Shown here: positions 33,259 through 42,069 of the stretch, piece by piece
Position numbering within the stretch: the stretch's first letter is position 1
Layout of the letters: the number at the start of each line of letters is the position of its first letter
From: Caulobacter sp. FWC26
GTDB taxonomy: Bacteria; Pseudomonadota; Alphaproteobacteria; Caulobacterales; Caulobacteraceae
Direction: 5' to 3'
Length of the DNA: 64,000 bases
Assembly (NCBI RefSeq): GCF_002742645.2
Contig: NZ_CP033875.1
Span: forward strand, 868,001-932,000
Program-made: the position numbers and the translations under genes
The notes under the pieces: generated by a model
Databases searched by the model: none
Seen by the model: the letters and a program-made list of their open reading frames with translations, nothing else
What the model was told of the DNA's origin: nothing

Positions 33259-33930
33259 ATGAAGACCCGCCGGCCGCTCGCCGATTCCACAGCCGTCCAC
33301 GACCAGGTGTACGAGGCGATCCGGCAGGCTCTGATCACCGGGCGCATCGCGCCGGGCAAGGGCGTCTCGCTGCGCAGTCTCGCCGCCGAACTGGGCGTGT
33401 CGCCGATGCCCGTGCGCGACGCGGTGAGACGGCTGGTGGCGGAACGCGCCCTGGCGATCAACCCGGCCAACAAGCGCCTGTCCGTGCCCTCGCTGACGGC
33501 CGACCGCCTGGAGCAGTTGTCGATGGCCCGCCTTTGGGTCGAGCCTGAATTGGCCGCGCGAGCAGCGGCCCGAGCTGACACCGGGCTCGTGCGTCAGCTC
33601 CAGGCCATCGACGCCGACCTCGACGAGGCGCTTCGCTTGGGGGACGTGGACCGCTACATGGCCGCCAACCATGCGTTCCACTTCGCGCTCTATGAGCGGG
33701 CGGACGCCGAGGTCCTGCTGGCCATGGCGGGTGGTCTTTGGTTGCAGATCGGACCGTTCATGCGTGTGGTCTTCGGTCGGGTCGGCGCCGACGTGCTGGT
33801 CGCCGACCGTCATGCCGAAGCGATCGAGGCCATCAGGGCCGGGGACGTCGACGGCGCCCGCCGCGCCATCGCCGCTGACCTTTCCGAAGGCATGGAGAAG
33901 ATGCGCGTCGCCGTCGAGGCCGCCCTGTAA
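33259..33930 (+). CDS. GntR family (FCD domain) regulator of the polyamine island
   Basis: 223 aa from the ATG at 33259; the frame continues 13 codons upstream into the operator, so this start is preferred. The N-terminal winged helix (VHDQVYEAIRQALITGRIAP, VSLRSLAAELGVSPMPVRDA) is followed by an all-helical FCD effector domain (ANHAFHFALYERAD, ADRHAEAIEAIRAGD) with the His/Asp residues that usually bind a metal. It is flanked by the class-III aminotransferase and PuuC-like genes, each with the same palindrome upstream. It probably represses both until a polyamine-derived acid or gamma-glutamyl intermediate binds. Confidence 0.88.
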   Translation: MKTRRPLADSTAVHDQVYEAIRQALITGRIAPGKGVSLRSLAAELGVSPMPVRDAVRRLVAERALAINPANKRLSVPSLTADRLEQLSMARLWVEPELAARAAARADTGLVRQLQAIDADLDEALRLGDVDRYMAANHAFHFALYERADAEVLLAMAGGLWLQIGPFMRVVFGRVGADVLVADRHAEAIEAIRAGDVDGARRAIAADLSEGMEKMRVAVEAAL

Positions 33931-33963
33931 GTCAGGCGCTTGACACGGCCGGTGGCTCGGAAA

Positions 33964-33977
33964 ACTGTGATCACAAT
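33964..33977. promoter_or_regulatory. GntR-type operator, copy 2
   Basis: ACTGTGATCACAAT matches the 33207 copy at 12 of 14 positions and contains the perfect palindrome TGTGATCACA. It lies 17 bp before the PuuC-like GTG, so a bound regulator would block the promoter or translation start region. Confidence 0.65.
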
Positions 33978-33994
33978 TATTGGGATTTTGTTGC

Positions 33995-35485
33995 GTGACC
34001 CTTCCCGCCGACATCGCCGAGCGCCTTGCCAGGCTCGCGCCGCCCAGCCGGGCGGTGATCGACGGCGACTTGGTCGAGGCCGCATCGGGCGCGACCTTCC
34101 ACAACGTGTCGCCTCGCAACGGGCAGGTGCTGAACCTCGTGACGGCCTGCCAGGCGGAGGACGTCGAGCGCGCCGTCGCTGGCGCCCGCGCGGCGTTTGA
34201 GGACGGCCGTTGGCGCGACCAGGTGCCCCGCCAGAAGAAGGCGGTGCTGTTCCGCCTAGCCGAACTGATGGAACGCGACGCCGACGAACTGGGGCTGCTG
34301 GAGAGTCTGGATGTCGGCAAGCCGATCAGCGACGCCCGGAACGTCGACATCCCGCTCGCGATCAACACCTGTCGCTGGTACGCCGAAGCGCTGGACAAGG
34401 TCTATGGCGAGGTGGGCGCCTCGCCTGCGGATCGGCTGAGCTATGCTGTTCACGAGCCGCTCGGGGTGATCGGCGCGATCGTGCCGTGGAATTTCCCGCT
34501 GCACATGGCGATGTGGAAGGTCGCCCCGGCCCTTGCCATGGGCAATTCGGTCGTGCTGAAGCCCGCCGAGCAGTCGCCGCTGAGCGCGTTGAAGCTGGGC
34601 GAGCTGGCGCTCGAGGCCGGGCTGCCGCCGGGCGTTCTGAACGTCGTGCCGGGCCTGGGCGGCGTCGCCGGCGAGGCGCTGGCGTTGTCGATGGATGTCG
34701 ACATGATCGCCTTCACGGGCTCTGGCCCCGTGGGCCGGCGGCTGATGGAGTATTCGGCCCGCTCGAACCTCAAGCGTGTGTCGCTCGAGCTCGGCGGTAA
34801 GTCGCCGCAGATCGTCTTCGCCGACTGCCCTGACCTGGAGGCCGCCGCCCAGGCCGCCGCCTGGGGCGTGTTCTATAACCAGGGTGAGGTCTGCACCGCC
34901 GCTTCGCGCCTATTGGTCGAGGCCTCGATCAAGGACGCGTTCCTGGAGCGCGTGGTCGAGGTCGCCAAAAGCATGCGGATGGGCGATCCGCTCGATCCCT
35001 CGACCCAATTCGGCGCCATGGTCAGCGAGCGGCAGATGAACACCGCGCTCGACTATATCGCCACCGCCGACAGCCAGGGCGCGCGGCGCGTGCTGGGCGG
35101 TCAGCGCGTGCGCCAGGAGACCGGCGGATTCTATGTTGAGCCGACGATCTTCGATCAGGTCAGGCCAGACCACACCCTCGCCCGGGAAGAGGTGTTCGGC
35201 CCGGTCCTTGGCGTGATGAGCTTTGAGTCCGAGGGCGAGGCGATGCGTCTGGCCAATGACACCGTCTATGGTCTTGCTGCGGGGCTCTGGACCGCCGATG
35301 TCAGCCGAGCGCTGCGGGGGGCGCGGCGGTTGAAGGCGGGGCTTGTCTGGGTGAACGGCTGGGACGCCTGCGACATCACCATGCCGTTTGGCGGCTTCAA
35401 GCAGTCAGGCTTTGGCCGTGACCGAAGCCTTCATGCGTTGCACAAGTACGCCGACCTGAAGTCGGTGTCCGTGACGCTGAGGTGA
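33995..35485 (+). CDS. Aldehyde dehydrogenase, PuuC-like (gamma-glutamyl-aminobutyraldehyde)
   Basis: 496 aa from the GTG at 33995; a TTG five codons upstream is the alternative. The ALDH features are complete: PWNFPLHMAMWKVAPALAMG, KPAEQSPLSAL, FTGSGPVGRR, the catalytic Glu in LELGGKSP, the catalytic Cys in NQGEVCTAAS and the C-terminal PFGGFKQSGFGRD. Closest by pattern to PuuC/betaine-aldehyde-type enzymes that oxidise omega-amino aldehydes with NAD(P). In this cluster it should oxidise gamma-glutamyl-gamma-aminobutyraldehyde to gamma-glutamyl-GABA. First gene of a run ending at 39664. Confidence 0.85.
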   Translation: MTLPADIAERLARLAPPSRAVIDGDLVEAASGATFHNVSPRNGQVLNLVTACQAEDVERAVAGARAAFEDGRWRDQVPRQKKAVLFRLAELMERDADELGLLESLDVGKPISDARNVDIPLAINTCRWYAEALDKVYGEVGASPADRLSYAVHEPLGVIGAIVPWNFPLHMAMWKVAPALAMGNSVVLKPAEQSPLSALKLGELALEAGLPPGVLNVVPGLGGVAGEALALSMDVDMIAFTGSGPVGRRLMEYSARSNLKRVSLELGGKSPQIVFADCPDLEAAAQAAAWGVFYNQGEVCTAASRLLVEASIKDAFLERVVEVAKSMRMGDPLDPSTQFGAMVSERQMNTALDYIATADSQGARRVLGGQRVRQETGGFYVEPTIFDQVRPDHTLAREEVFGPVLGVMSFESEGEAMRLANDTVYGLAAGLWTADVSRALRGARRLKAGLVWVNGWDACDITMPFGGFKQSGFGRDRSLHALHKYADLKSVSVTLR

Positions 35486-35490
35486 CCTGA

Positions 35491-36936
35491 ATGACCGCCC
35501 TGAAACTTGTTGAATCCGAAGCCTTCATCGATGGACGGTGGGTGCGTGGCGATAAGGCCTTCGAGGTGCTGAATCCCGCCGACGGGACCGTTGTCGCCAC
35601 CGTCGCTGACCTTGGCGCCGACGAGACGACGCAGGCGATCGAGGCCGCCCATCGCGCCTTGCCAGCCTGGGCCGCCAGGACCGCCAAAGAGCGCGGTGCG
35701 ATCCTGCGTCGGTGGAGCGATCTGATGCTGGCCCACGCCGACGATCTGGCGCGATTGATGACGGCCGAGCAAGGCAAGCCGCTGTCCGAGGCCAAGGGCG
35801 AGGTGACCTACGGCGCGGCGTTCATCGACTGGTTCGCCGACGAGGCCAAGCGCGCCTACGGCCACACGATCCCGACGCCCATGCCGGGCAAGCGCCTGGC
35901 CTCGATCAAGCAGCCCGTGGGCGTCTGCGCGGCCATCGCGCCGTGGAACTTCCCTATCGCCATGATCACCCGCAAGGTTGGTCCGGCCCTCGCGGCCGGC
36001 TGTACGGTGGTGGTCAAGCCGGCCGCCGAGACGCCGCTTTGCGCGCTCGCCATCGCGCGTCTCGCCATCGAGGCAGGCGTGCCGGGCGGGGTGCTGAACA
36101 TCGTCACGACCACTCGCTCCGCAGAGGTCGGCAAGGTGCTGTGCGACGACAGTCGGGTGCGGAAGCTGTCGTTCACCGGCTCTACGCCGATCGGTAAGGT
36201 GCTGTACGAGCAGTGCGCCGGCACCATGAAGAAGCTGTCCCTGGAGCTCGGGGGCAACGCGCCCTTCATCGTCTTCGACGACGCCGATCTGGAGGCCGCC
36301 GTCGACGGCGCGATCGCCAGCAAGTACCGCAACGCCGGCCAGACCTGCGTGTGCGCCAACCGCCTGATCGTGCAGTCCGGCATCCACGACGCCTTCGCCG
36401 CACGCCTGGCCGAAAAGGTCGCCGCGCTGAAGGTTGGGCCTGGTACGGGCGAGGGCGTGCAAATTGGCCCGCTGATCAATGAGAAGGCCCTGACCAAGGT
36501 TGTGGGTCTGGTCAGCGGCGCCATGCAGGGCGGGGCCGAGGTGCTGACCGGCGGCGACGTCCACGGCCTGGGCGGGCTGTTCTACCAGCCGACCGTGCTG
36601 GTCGGCGCGAAGCCCGAGATGCGGATCTTCCAGGAGGAGATCTTCGGTCCCGTCGCGCCGATCGTGAAGTTCGAGACCGAGGCCGAGGCGGTCGAGCTGG
36701 CCAACGCCACGCCCTTCGGTTTGGCTGCTTACTTCTACAGCCGCGACGTGGGCCGCTGCTGGCGCGTGGCCGAGCAGATCGAGGCCGGCATGGTCGGGAT
36801 CAACGAAGGCCTGATCTCCACCGAGGTCGCGCCCTTCGGTGGGGTCAAGGAGTCGGGTCTGGGGCGTGAAGGCGCTTCCGAAGGGCTCGATGAGTATCTG
36901 GAGACCAAGTACCTGTGTTTCGGTGGGGTAGGATGA
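35491..36936 (+). CDS. gabD: Succinate-semialdehyde dehydrogenase
   Basis: 481 aa, the standard GabD length. Motifs: PWNFPIAMITRKVGPALAAG, VVKPAAETPLCALA, FTGSTPIGK, LELGGNAPFIVFDDAD and the double-Cys active site QTCVCANR typical of SSADH. Also IFGPVAPIVKF and VAPFGGVKESGLGREG. It oxidises succinate semialdehyde to succinate, the exit of GABA into the TCA cycle. It begins 5 bp after the PuuC-like stop. Its stop overlaps the next aminotransferase start (ATGA), so the three genes are one operon. Confidence 0.93.
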   Translation: MTALKLVESEAFIDGRWVRGDKAFEVLNPADGTVVATVADLGADETTQAIEAAHRALPAWAARTAKERGAILRRWSDLMLAHADDLARLMTAEQGKPLSEAKGEVTYGAAFIDWFADEAKRAYGHTIPTPMPGKRLASIKQPVGVCAAIAPWNFPIAMITRKVGPALAAGCTVVVKPAAETPLCALAIARLAIEAGVPGGVLNIVTTTRSAEVGKVLCDDSRVRKLSFTGSTPIGKVLYEQCAGTMKKLSLELGGNAPFIVFDDADLEAAVDGAIASKYRNAGQTCVCANRLIVQSGIHDAFAARLAEKVAALKVGPGTGEGVQIGPLINEKALTKVVGLVSGAMQGGAEVLTGGDVHGLGGLFYQPTVLVGAKPEMRIFQEEIFGPVAPIVKFETEAEAVELANATPFGLAAYFYSRDVGRCWRVAEQIEAGMVGINEGLISTEVAPFGGVKESGLGREGASEGLDEYLETKYLCFGGVG

Positions 36937-38285
36937 TCGCCGACCTCGCCCCATCGCTCTCTGACCTCCTCGCCGCCGAGCGCGCCCGCTTCACGGCCGA
37001 GCATCCGCGCTCGGTCGCTATGGCCAAGGCGGCGGGCGCCCACTGGCGCGGCGGCGCGCCGATGCACTGGATGAACGATTGGGCCAGCCCATCGCCCATC
37101 TTCGCCGCTCAGGGCGTCGGGGCACAGATCACCGACGTTGACGGCAAGCTCTATGACGACTTCTGCCTGGGCGATACGCCGTCGATGTTCGGGCATGGCG
37201 ATCCGTCGGTCGCCGCCGCTGTCGCCGATCAAGTCAAGCGCGGCGCGGGCTTCATGCTGCCGACGCCGTCCGCCGCCATCGTTGGCAAGCTCTTGGCTGA
37301 ACGCTTCGGCCTGCCGCTATGGCAGACAGCGACCACAGCCAGCGACGCCAATCGGGCGGCGATCCGCTGGGCGCGGGCGGTCACCGGCCGGCCCGTGATC
37401 CTGGTGTTCGACGGCTGCTACCACGGCATGGTCGACGACGCCTTCGTGGTGCTGAAGGACGGCGCACCGGTGATGAAGCCGGGTCTGCTGGGACAGGTCC
37501 AGGACCTGACCGCCACCACCCGCGTCGTGCCCTTCAACGACCTCGCCGCCTTGGAAGCCGCTCTGGCGCCCGGCGATGTCGCCGCCGTCCTCGCCGAGCC
37601 GGTGATGACCAACTGCGGGATGATCCTGCCCGAGCCCGGCTTCCTGGAGGCGTTGCGTCGCCTGACGCGCGAGGCTGGAACCCTGCTGGTCATCGACGAG
37701 ACCCACACCATCTCGACCGGCCCCGGCGGCTATACGCGGGTCCACGGCCTGGAGCCCGACGTCTTCGTTCTGGGCAAGGCGGTCGCGGGCGGCGTGCCGG
37801 CGGCCGTCTGGGGCGTCACCGCTGAGCTCTCGGCGCGGATGGACGAAGCCCAAGCCAGGATCGGTTCTGGCCAATCGGGTATCGGGACCACCTTGTCGGG
37901 CAACGCCCTGGCCATGGCCGCGATGCGGGCCATGCTGACCGAGGTGATGACCGAGACGGCCTATGAGAAAATGCTGGCGGGCGCTGAACGCTTAGTAGAC
38001 GGCCTTTGTGGCGTGGTCGCGAGGCGCGGGCTGTCCTGGTCGGTGGTCCATCTCGGGGCCCGGGTGGAGCTGGTCTTCGCCGACCCGCCGCCGAAAAACG
38101 CCGCCCAGATGCGGAAAGTGCTGGACCACGAGGCGGTGGAAGCGCTGCACTTGTGGCTGATCAACCGGGGCGTGCTGATCGCGCCCTTCCACAACATGAT
38201 GCTGGTCTCGCCCGTCACCGAAGACGCGGCGATCGACCGACTGGTCGCGGCCGTCGATGGCTTCGCGGCGGCGATGGGGGAATGA
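36933..38285 (+). CDS. Class-III aminotransferase, glutamate-1-semialdehyde-aminomutase-like
   Basis: 450 aa, starting in the gabD stop (ATGA). PLP-site features: TTASDANRAAIRWARAVTGR, VFDGCYHGM, the Asp of VIDETHT and the Schiff-base Lys in VFVLGKAVAGG. The core resembles the HemL subgroup of class III rather than GabT or SpuC, but it lies in a catabolic operon between gabD and a gamma-glutamylpolyamine synthetase. So it more likely transaminates GABA or a related omega-amino acid than makes aminolevulinate. Its stop overlaps the next gene. Confidence 0.8.
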   Translation: MIADLAPSLSDLLAAERARFTAEHPRSVAMAKAAGAHWRGGAPMHWMNDWASPSPIFAAQGVGAQITDVDGKLYDDFCLGDTPSMFGHGDPSVAAAVADQVKRGAGFMLPTPSAAIVGKLLAERFGLPLWQTATTASDANRAAIRWARAVTGRPVILVFDGCYHGMVDDAFVVLKDGAPVMKPGLLGQVQDLTATTRVVPFNDLAALEAALAPGDVAAVLAEPVMTNCGMILPEPGFLEALRRLTREAGTLLVIDETHTISTGPGGYTRVHGLEPDVFVLGKAVAGGVPAAVWGVTAELSARMDEAQARIGSGQSGIGTTLSGNALAMAAMRAMLTEVMTETAYEKMLAGAERLVDGLCGVVARRGLSWSVVHLGARVELVFADPPPKNAAQMRKVLDHEAVEALHLWLINRGVLIAPFHNMMLVSPVTEDAAIDRLVAAVDGFAAAMGE

Positions 38286-39664
38286 TGAGCGCTGTAGCCG
38301 ACATCCAGGAATGCCGCGACTTTCTCGCCGCTAACCCGCAGGTGAGGTTCGTCGAGGTGTTCTTCACCAGCTTGACCGGCGTGCCGCGCGGCAAGCGACT
38401 GCGCGTGCATGAGTTGGAGGCGATCTACGAGTATGGCCGCTTCCTCCCCGGCTCGGTGCTGGTGGTCGACACCAACGGCGCTGACTGCGAGGACACGGGC
38501 CTGGTCTGGGAAGACGGCGACGCCGACCGCCGCGCGCGGCCCGTGCCCGGAACCCTGACCCTGGCGCCGTGGCTGGGGCCCGACGTCGCCCAAGTGATGC
38601 TGTCGCTGTACGAGCTGGACGGAACGCCCAACGATCTCGATCCCCGCCACGTGCTGCAACGCGTCCTCGACCGCTACGCCGCCGACGGTCTGACGCCGGT
38701 CGCGGCCTGCGAGCTGGAGTACTACCTCGTCGATCTTCAGCGTGGCCCGAATGGCGAGCTCCTGCCCGCCAAGTCGCTGCAGACCGGTCTGAGACCGACG
38801 GGCATCCAGGTCTACGGTCTGCCGGAGCTGGAGGCCCACGCCCCTTTCCTGCGCGAACTGTGGGACGTGGCCGACACGATCGGTGTGCCGCTTGAGGGGG
38901 CGATCTCGGAGTTCGCACCGGCTCAGGTGGAACTGACGCTCAAGCACAAGCCCGACACCCTGCGCGCGGCTGATGACGCGGTGCTTTACAAGCGCGCGGC
39001 CAAGGGCGTGGCTCTACGTCACGGGATGGAGGCCACCTTCATGGCCAAGCCCTGGAGCGACCGCGCCGGCAACGGCTTCCACGTCCATCTCAGCGTCAAC
39101 GACGCGGCCGGCAACAATCTCTGCGCCAGCGAGGACCCCGAGGGCTCGGCGCTTCTCAAGCATGCCATCGGCGGCATGAAGGTGCTGCTGGGCGAGGGGA
39201 TGGCGATCCTTGCGCCGAACGCCAACAGCTATCGCCGGTTCAAAGCCAACAGCTACGCCCCGGTGGCGCCGACCTGGGGTGTGAACAACCGCACGGTCAG
39301 CCTGCGCGTGCCGGCCGGTCCGCCCAAGACCCGCCACGTCGAACACCGCGTGGCTGGCGCCGACGGCAATCCGTATCTCGTCCTCGCTGTGCTGCTGGCC
39401 AGCGCCCACCACGGCATCACGAACAAGCTGGACCCCGGTCCGGCAGTGATCGGAGACGGCTACGCCGCAGCCGCCAAGGAGAACATTCGGCTGCCCAACA
39501 ACTGGTTCGCGGCCGTGGACCTGTTCGAGCAGTCGACGGTGCTGCGCGACTATCTCGGCGATCGTTTCGTGGACATGTTTGTCTCCGTGAAGCGCACCGA
39601 ACAGGCGCGGTTCTTCGAGGTCGTCACCGAACTGGATTTCGATTGGTATCTCCGTAACGCCTGA
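38285..39664 (+). CDS. Glutamine-synthetase-family gamma-glutamylpolyamine ligase, first copy
   Basis: 459 aa. Two adjacent ATGs (38282 and 38285) overlap the previous stop; the second has better spacing from GGGGGA. GS catalytic-domain motifs: the ELEYYLVD metal site, NGFHVHLSV, the ATP-site NANSYRRFKANSYAP and the HRVAGADGNPYL arginine/glutamate block. Sequence and length fit the PuuA/GlnA-like enzymes that ligate glutamate to putrescine or other amines with ATP, rather than ammonia-assimilating GlnA; the adenylylation loop of GlnA is not apparent. A second GS-like gene lies at 46523, so the two may differ in amine specificity. Confidence 0.87.
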   Translation: MSAVADIQECRDFLAANPQVRFVEVFFTSLTGVPRGKRLRVHELEAIYEYGRFLPGSVLVVDTNGADCEDTGLVWEDGDADRRARPVPGTLTLAPWLGPDVAQVMLSLYELDGTPNDLDPRHVLQRVLDRYAADGLTPVAACELEYYLVDLQRGPNGELLPAKSLQTGLRPTGIQVYGLPELEAHAPFLRELWDVADTIGVPLEGAISEFAPAQVELTLKHKPDTLRAADDAVLYKRAAKGVALRHGMEATFMAKPWSDRAGNGFHVHLSVNDAAGNNLCASEDPEGSALLKHAIGGMKVLLGEGMAILAPNANSYRRFKANSYAPVAPTWGVNNRTVSLRVPAGPPKTRHVEHRVAGADGNPYLVLAVLLASAHHGITNKLDPGPAVIGDGYAAAAKENIRLPNNWFAAVDLFEQSTVLRDYLGDRFVDMFVSVKRTEQARFFEVVTELDFDWYLRNA

Positions 39665-39743
39665 TGGGCGCGGCGATGTAGCGTGAAGTCAGCCTTGGGC
39701 TTGGGCCCTGCATTCAACGAAGCGATAGGGGAGTTTCGAGACG

Positions 39744-40850
39744 ATGAGCACGATCACCCAGCGAGGACTCAACAAGGCGGGCCTGAGCCGCCGCTCGCTC
39801 CTGACCGCCACCGGCGCCGCCGCGATCGGCCTGACGTTCACCGCCTGCGGTGAGAAGCCCAACGCTACGCCCGGTGGCGAGGAGCCCAAGCTGAACTTCT
39901 ACAACTGGGACACCTACATCGGCGAAACCACCCTGGGCGACTTCAAGAAGGCGACCGGAATCGACGTGAACATGAGCCTGTTCGCGACCAATGACGAACT
40001 GTTCGCCAAGCTCAAGGCGGGCAACCCGGGCTTCGATGTCGTGGTGCCGTCGAACGAGTTCGTGACGCGGATGAGCCAGGGCGGCCTTTTGGAGCCGCTG
40101 GACCACGCCAAGATCCCCAACATGAAGAACATCGACCCGTCGTTCCTCAATCCGGACTTCGACCCGGGGCGGAAGTACTCGATGCCCTATACCTGGCTGT
40201 TGTTGGGCATCGGCTATCGCAAGAGCAAGGTCCAGGGCGTGCCCGACAGCTGGAAGTGGCTGCTCGACAGCGACAAGTACAAGGGCCGGATCACTCTGCT
40301 GTCGGAAAGCGCTGACCTGGTGCGCCTGTCCGCGAAGTATCTGGGCCACTCGGTCAACAATATCCCCGAAGATATGCTGCCGAAGATCGAGCAGATGCTG
40401 ATCAAGCAGAAGCCGTTCGTGAAGGCGTTCCATGACGACAACGGTCAGGATCTGCTGGCCTCGGGCGAAGTCGATCTGGTGCTCGAGTACAACGGCGATA
40501 TCGCCCAGGTGATGAAGGACGACCCGGACATCGGCTTTGTCGTGCCTAAGGAGGGGTCTCTGATCAACTCCGACACCCTGTGCATTCCCAAGGGCGCTCC
40601 GCGGCCGAACAACGCTCACGCCTTCATCAACTACCTGCTCGACGCGCAGGCCGGGGCCGAGATCAGCAAGACGATCCTGTACCCGACCCCCAATGCAGCG
40701 GCCAAGGCGCTGATGCCGGACGATTACAAGAACAACCCCGTGATCTTCCCGCCCGCCGACGTCATGGCCAAGTGCGAGTACGGCGCGTTCGAGGGCGCGG
40801 AGAAGGCCAGCCAATACGAGGAACTGATCACCCGGGTGCGGGCGGCTTAA
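39744..40850 (+). CDS. Polyamine ABC transporter substrate-binding protein (PotD/PotF type)
   Basis: 368 aa. The N-terminus combines a twin-arginine motif (LSRRSLLTATGAAAIGL, Arg16-Arg17) with a lipobox LTFTAC (Cys35), so it is probably a Tat-exported lipoprotein held in the inner membrane facing the periplasm. The mature part starts LNFYNWDTYIGETTL, the PotD/PotF hallmark, and continues FDVVVPSNEF, SMPYTWLLLGIGY and GDIAQVMKDD. It binds putrescine or spermidine-like amines for the permease genes that follow. A 154-bp gap with a repeat separates it from the first permease, which may favour higher expression of this component. Confidence 0.92.
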   Translation: MSTITQRGLNKAGLSRRSLLTATGAAAIGLTFTACGEKPNATPGGEEPKLNFYNWDTYIGETTLGDFKKATGIDVNMSLFATNDELFAKLKAGNPGFDVVVPSNEFVTRMSQGGLLEPLDHAKIPNMKNIDPSFLNPDFDPGRKYSMPYTWLLLGIGYRKSKVQGVPDSWKWLLDSDKYKGRITLLSESADLVRLSAKYLGHSVNNIPEDMLPKIEQMLIKQKPFVKAFHDDNGQDLLASGEVDLVLEYNGDIAQVMKDDPDIGFVVPKEGSLINSDTLCIPKGAPRPNNAHAFINYLLDAQAGAEISKTILYPTPNAAAKALMPDDYKNNPVIFPPADVMAKCEYGAFEGAEKASQYEELITRVRAA

Positions 40851-40869
40851 GGACGCGACGAGGAAATAG

Positions 40870-40985
40870 TTCCTCCCTCGCGTTGCGGGGGAGGTGGCCC
40901 AGAGGGCCGGAGGGGGCAAGTTCGGTCAACCTCCAGCTAGCCCCCTCAGTCGCTCCGCGACAGCTCCCCCGCAGTGCGGGGGAGC
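40870..40985. repeat. Family B-like palindromic repeat between binding protein and permease
   Basis: CCTCCCTCGCG/TTGCGGGGGAGG, then GGCCCAGAGGGCC, AGGGGGCAAG, and a final CTCCCCCGCAGTGCGGGGGAG hairpin. It separates the abundant binding-protein gene from its permease and could stabilise the upstream mRNA. Confidence 0.65.
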
Positions 40986-41004
40986 ATCTTCAAGGACGAG
41001 CTCC

Positions 41005-41913
41005 ATGGAACAATCCTGGAAACAGGCGAAAGCCGTGTTCGCCACGGCGCTGGGACCGCCACTGGTGTGGCTGGTGCTGTTCTTCCTCGCGCCCATGGCG
41101 ATCGTCTGGGCCTACAGTTTCGGCCACAATGTCGGGCTGACCGACATCGCCATCTCGGGCACCTTCCACAACTACGCTCGCGCCATCGAGCCGCTGTACC
41201 TGAAGATCTTCCTGAAATCGGTCTGGGTCGCGGGTCTCACGACAGGCCTGTGCCTGGTCATCGGTTTCCCGGTGGCCCTGGCCATCACCTTCGCCTCGGA
41301 CAAGGCCAAGGCCTGGCTGCTGCTGCTGATCATGCTGCCGTTCTGGACGAACCTCCTGATCCGCACCTACGCCCTGATCGCCGTGCTGCGCACCGAGGGC
41401 TTTGTGAACCAGGGCCTCGAATGGCTGTGGAAGGGCGGTGGCGCCCTGGCGACGCTGGTCGGTCTACAGCCCCTGGGCGACTTCCAGCCCCTGGAGCTGC
41501 TGCACAACAATTTCGCGGTGATCCTGGGGCTCGTTTACGTGCACCTGCCTTTCATGGTGCTGCCGCTCTATTCGGCGCTGGATCGCCTGGACAAGTCGCT
41601 TCTGGAGGCCAGCCTGGACCTCGGCGCCGGGCATCTACGGACGATCTTCAAGGTCGTCGTGCCGCTGGCGATCCCGGGCATCGCCTCGGGGGTGTTGATC
41701 ACCTTCATTCCGGCCCTGGGCGCCTATCTGACCCCGGACCTGCTGGGCGGTCCCGACAGCCAGATGATCGCCAACATCATCGAACGCCAGTTCAAGCGCG
41801 CCAACGACTGGCCGTTCGGTGCGGCCATGTCCTTCTTGCTGATGTACCTGACCTTCATCGCTATCGCGATCCAGGCCGTGCTGAACAAGAAGACGCCGGA
41901 GGCCAAGGGATGA
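41005..41913 (+). CDS. Polyamine ABC transporter permease (PotB/PotH type)
   Basis: 302 aa from the ATG at 41005 (AAGGACGAGCTCC before it). Six membrane helices, starting with PPLVWLVLFFLAPMAIVW. The inner-membrane coupling motif of binding-protein-dependent permeases is EASLDLGAGHLRTIFKVVVP, followed by LAIPGIASGVLITFIPALGAYLTP. It pairs with the PotC-like permease to form the channel for the PotA-like ATPase. The stop overlaps an ATG that begins a family A repeat. Confidence 0.93.
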   Translation: MEQSWKQAKAVFATALGPPLVWLVLFFLAPMAIVWAYSFGHNVGLTDIAISGTFHNYARAIEPLYLKIFLKSVWVAGLTTGLCLVIGFPVALAITFASDKAKAWLLLLIMLPFWTNLLIRTYALIAVLRTEGFVNQGLEWLWKGGGALATLVGLQPLGDFQPLELLHNNFAVILGLVYVHLPFMVLPLYSALDRLDKSLLEASLDLGAGHLRTIFKVVVPLAIPGIASGVLITFIPALGAYLTPDLLGGPDSQMIANIIERQFKRANDWPFGAAMSFLLMYLTFIAIAIQAVLNKKTPEAKG

Positions 41914-41924
41914 GCGCCTTCAAT

Positions 41925-42050
41925 CCGACCTTCCCGGCGAATGCCGGGACCCAGATTCAGCCCAAGCGTTTTGGGTGTTCGCGCTTCTCGATACTGCCCG
42001 CTGATCCAGCGTTCGTGTGTTCGATCTGGGCCCCGGCATTCGCCGGGGAA
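41925..42050. repeat. Intergenic palindrome family A, copy 2 (carries GANTC)
   Basis: The left arm is CCGACCTTCCCGGCGAATG then CCGGGACCCAGATTC (GATTC at 41954-41958). The right arm is GATCTGGGCCCCGG then CATTCGCCGGGGAA. It fills the gap between the two permease genes. Confidence 0.8.
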
Positions 42051-42069
42051 ACGGGGGAGGGGAATGCGC

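Noticed and set aside
32821-34398. 525-codon minus-strand ORF across gntR and the aldehyde dehydrogenase start
   Set aside because: It is a shadow of gntR and of the aminotransferase in other phases, with no conserved domain.
36933-38285. hemL (glutamate-1-semialdehyde aminomutase) for tetrapyrrole synthesis
   Set aside because: Alphaproteobacteria make aminolevulinate with HemA of the Shemin pathway, and the gene sits inside a polyamine/GABA operon, so a catabolic transaminase is more likely.
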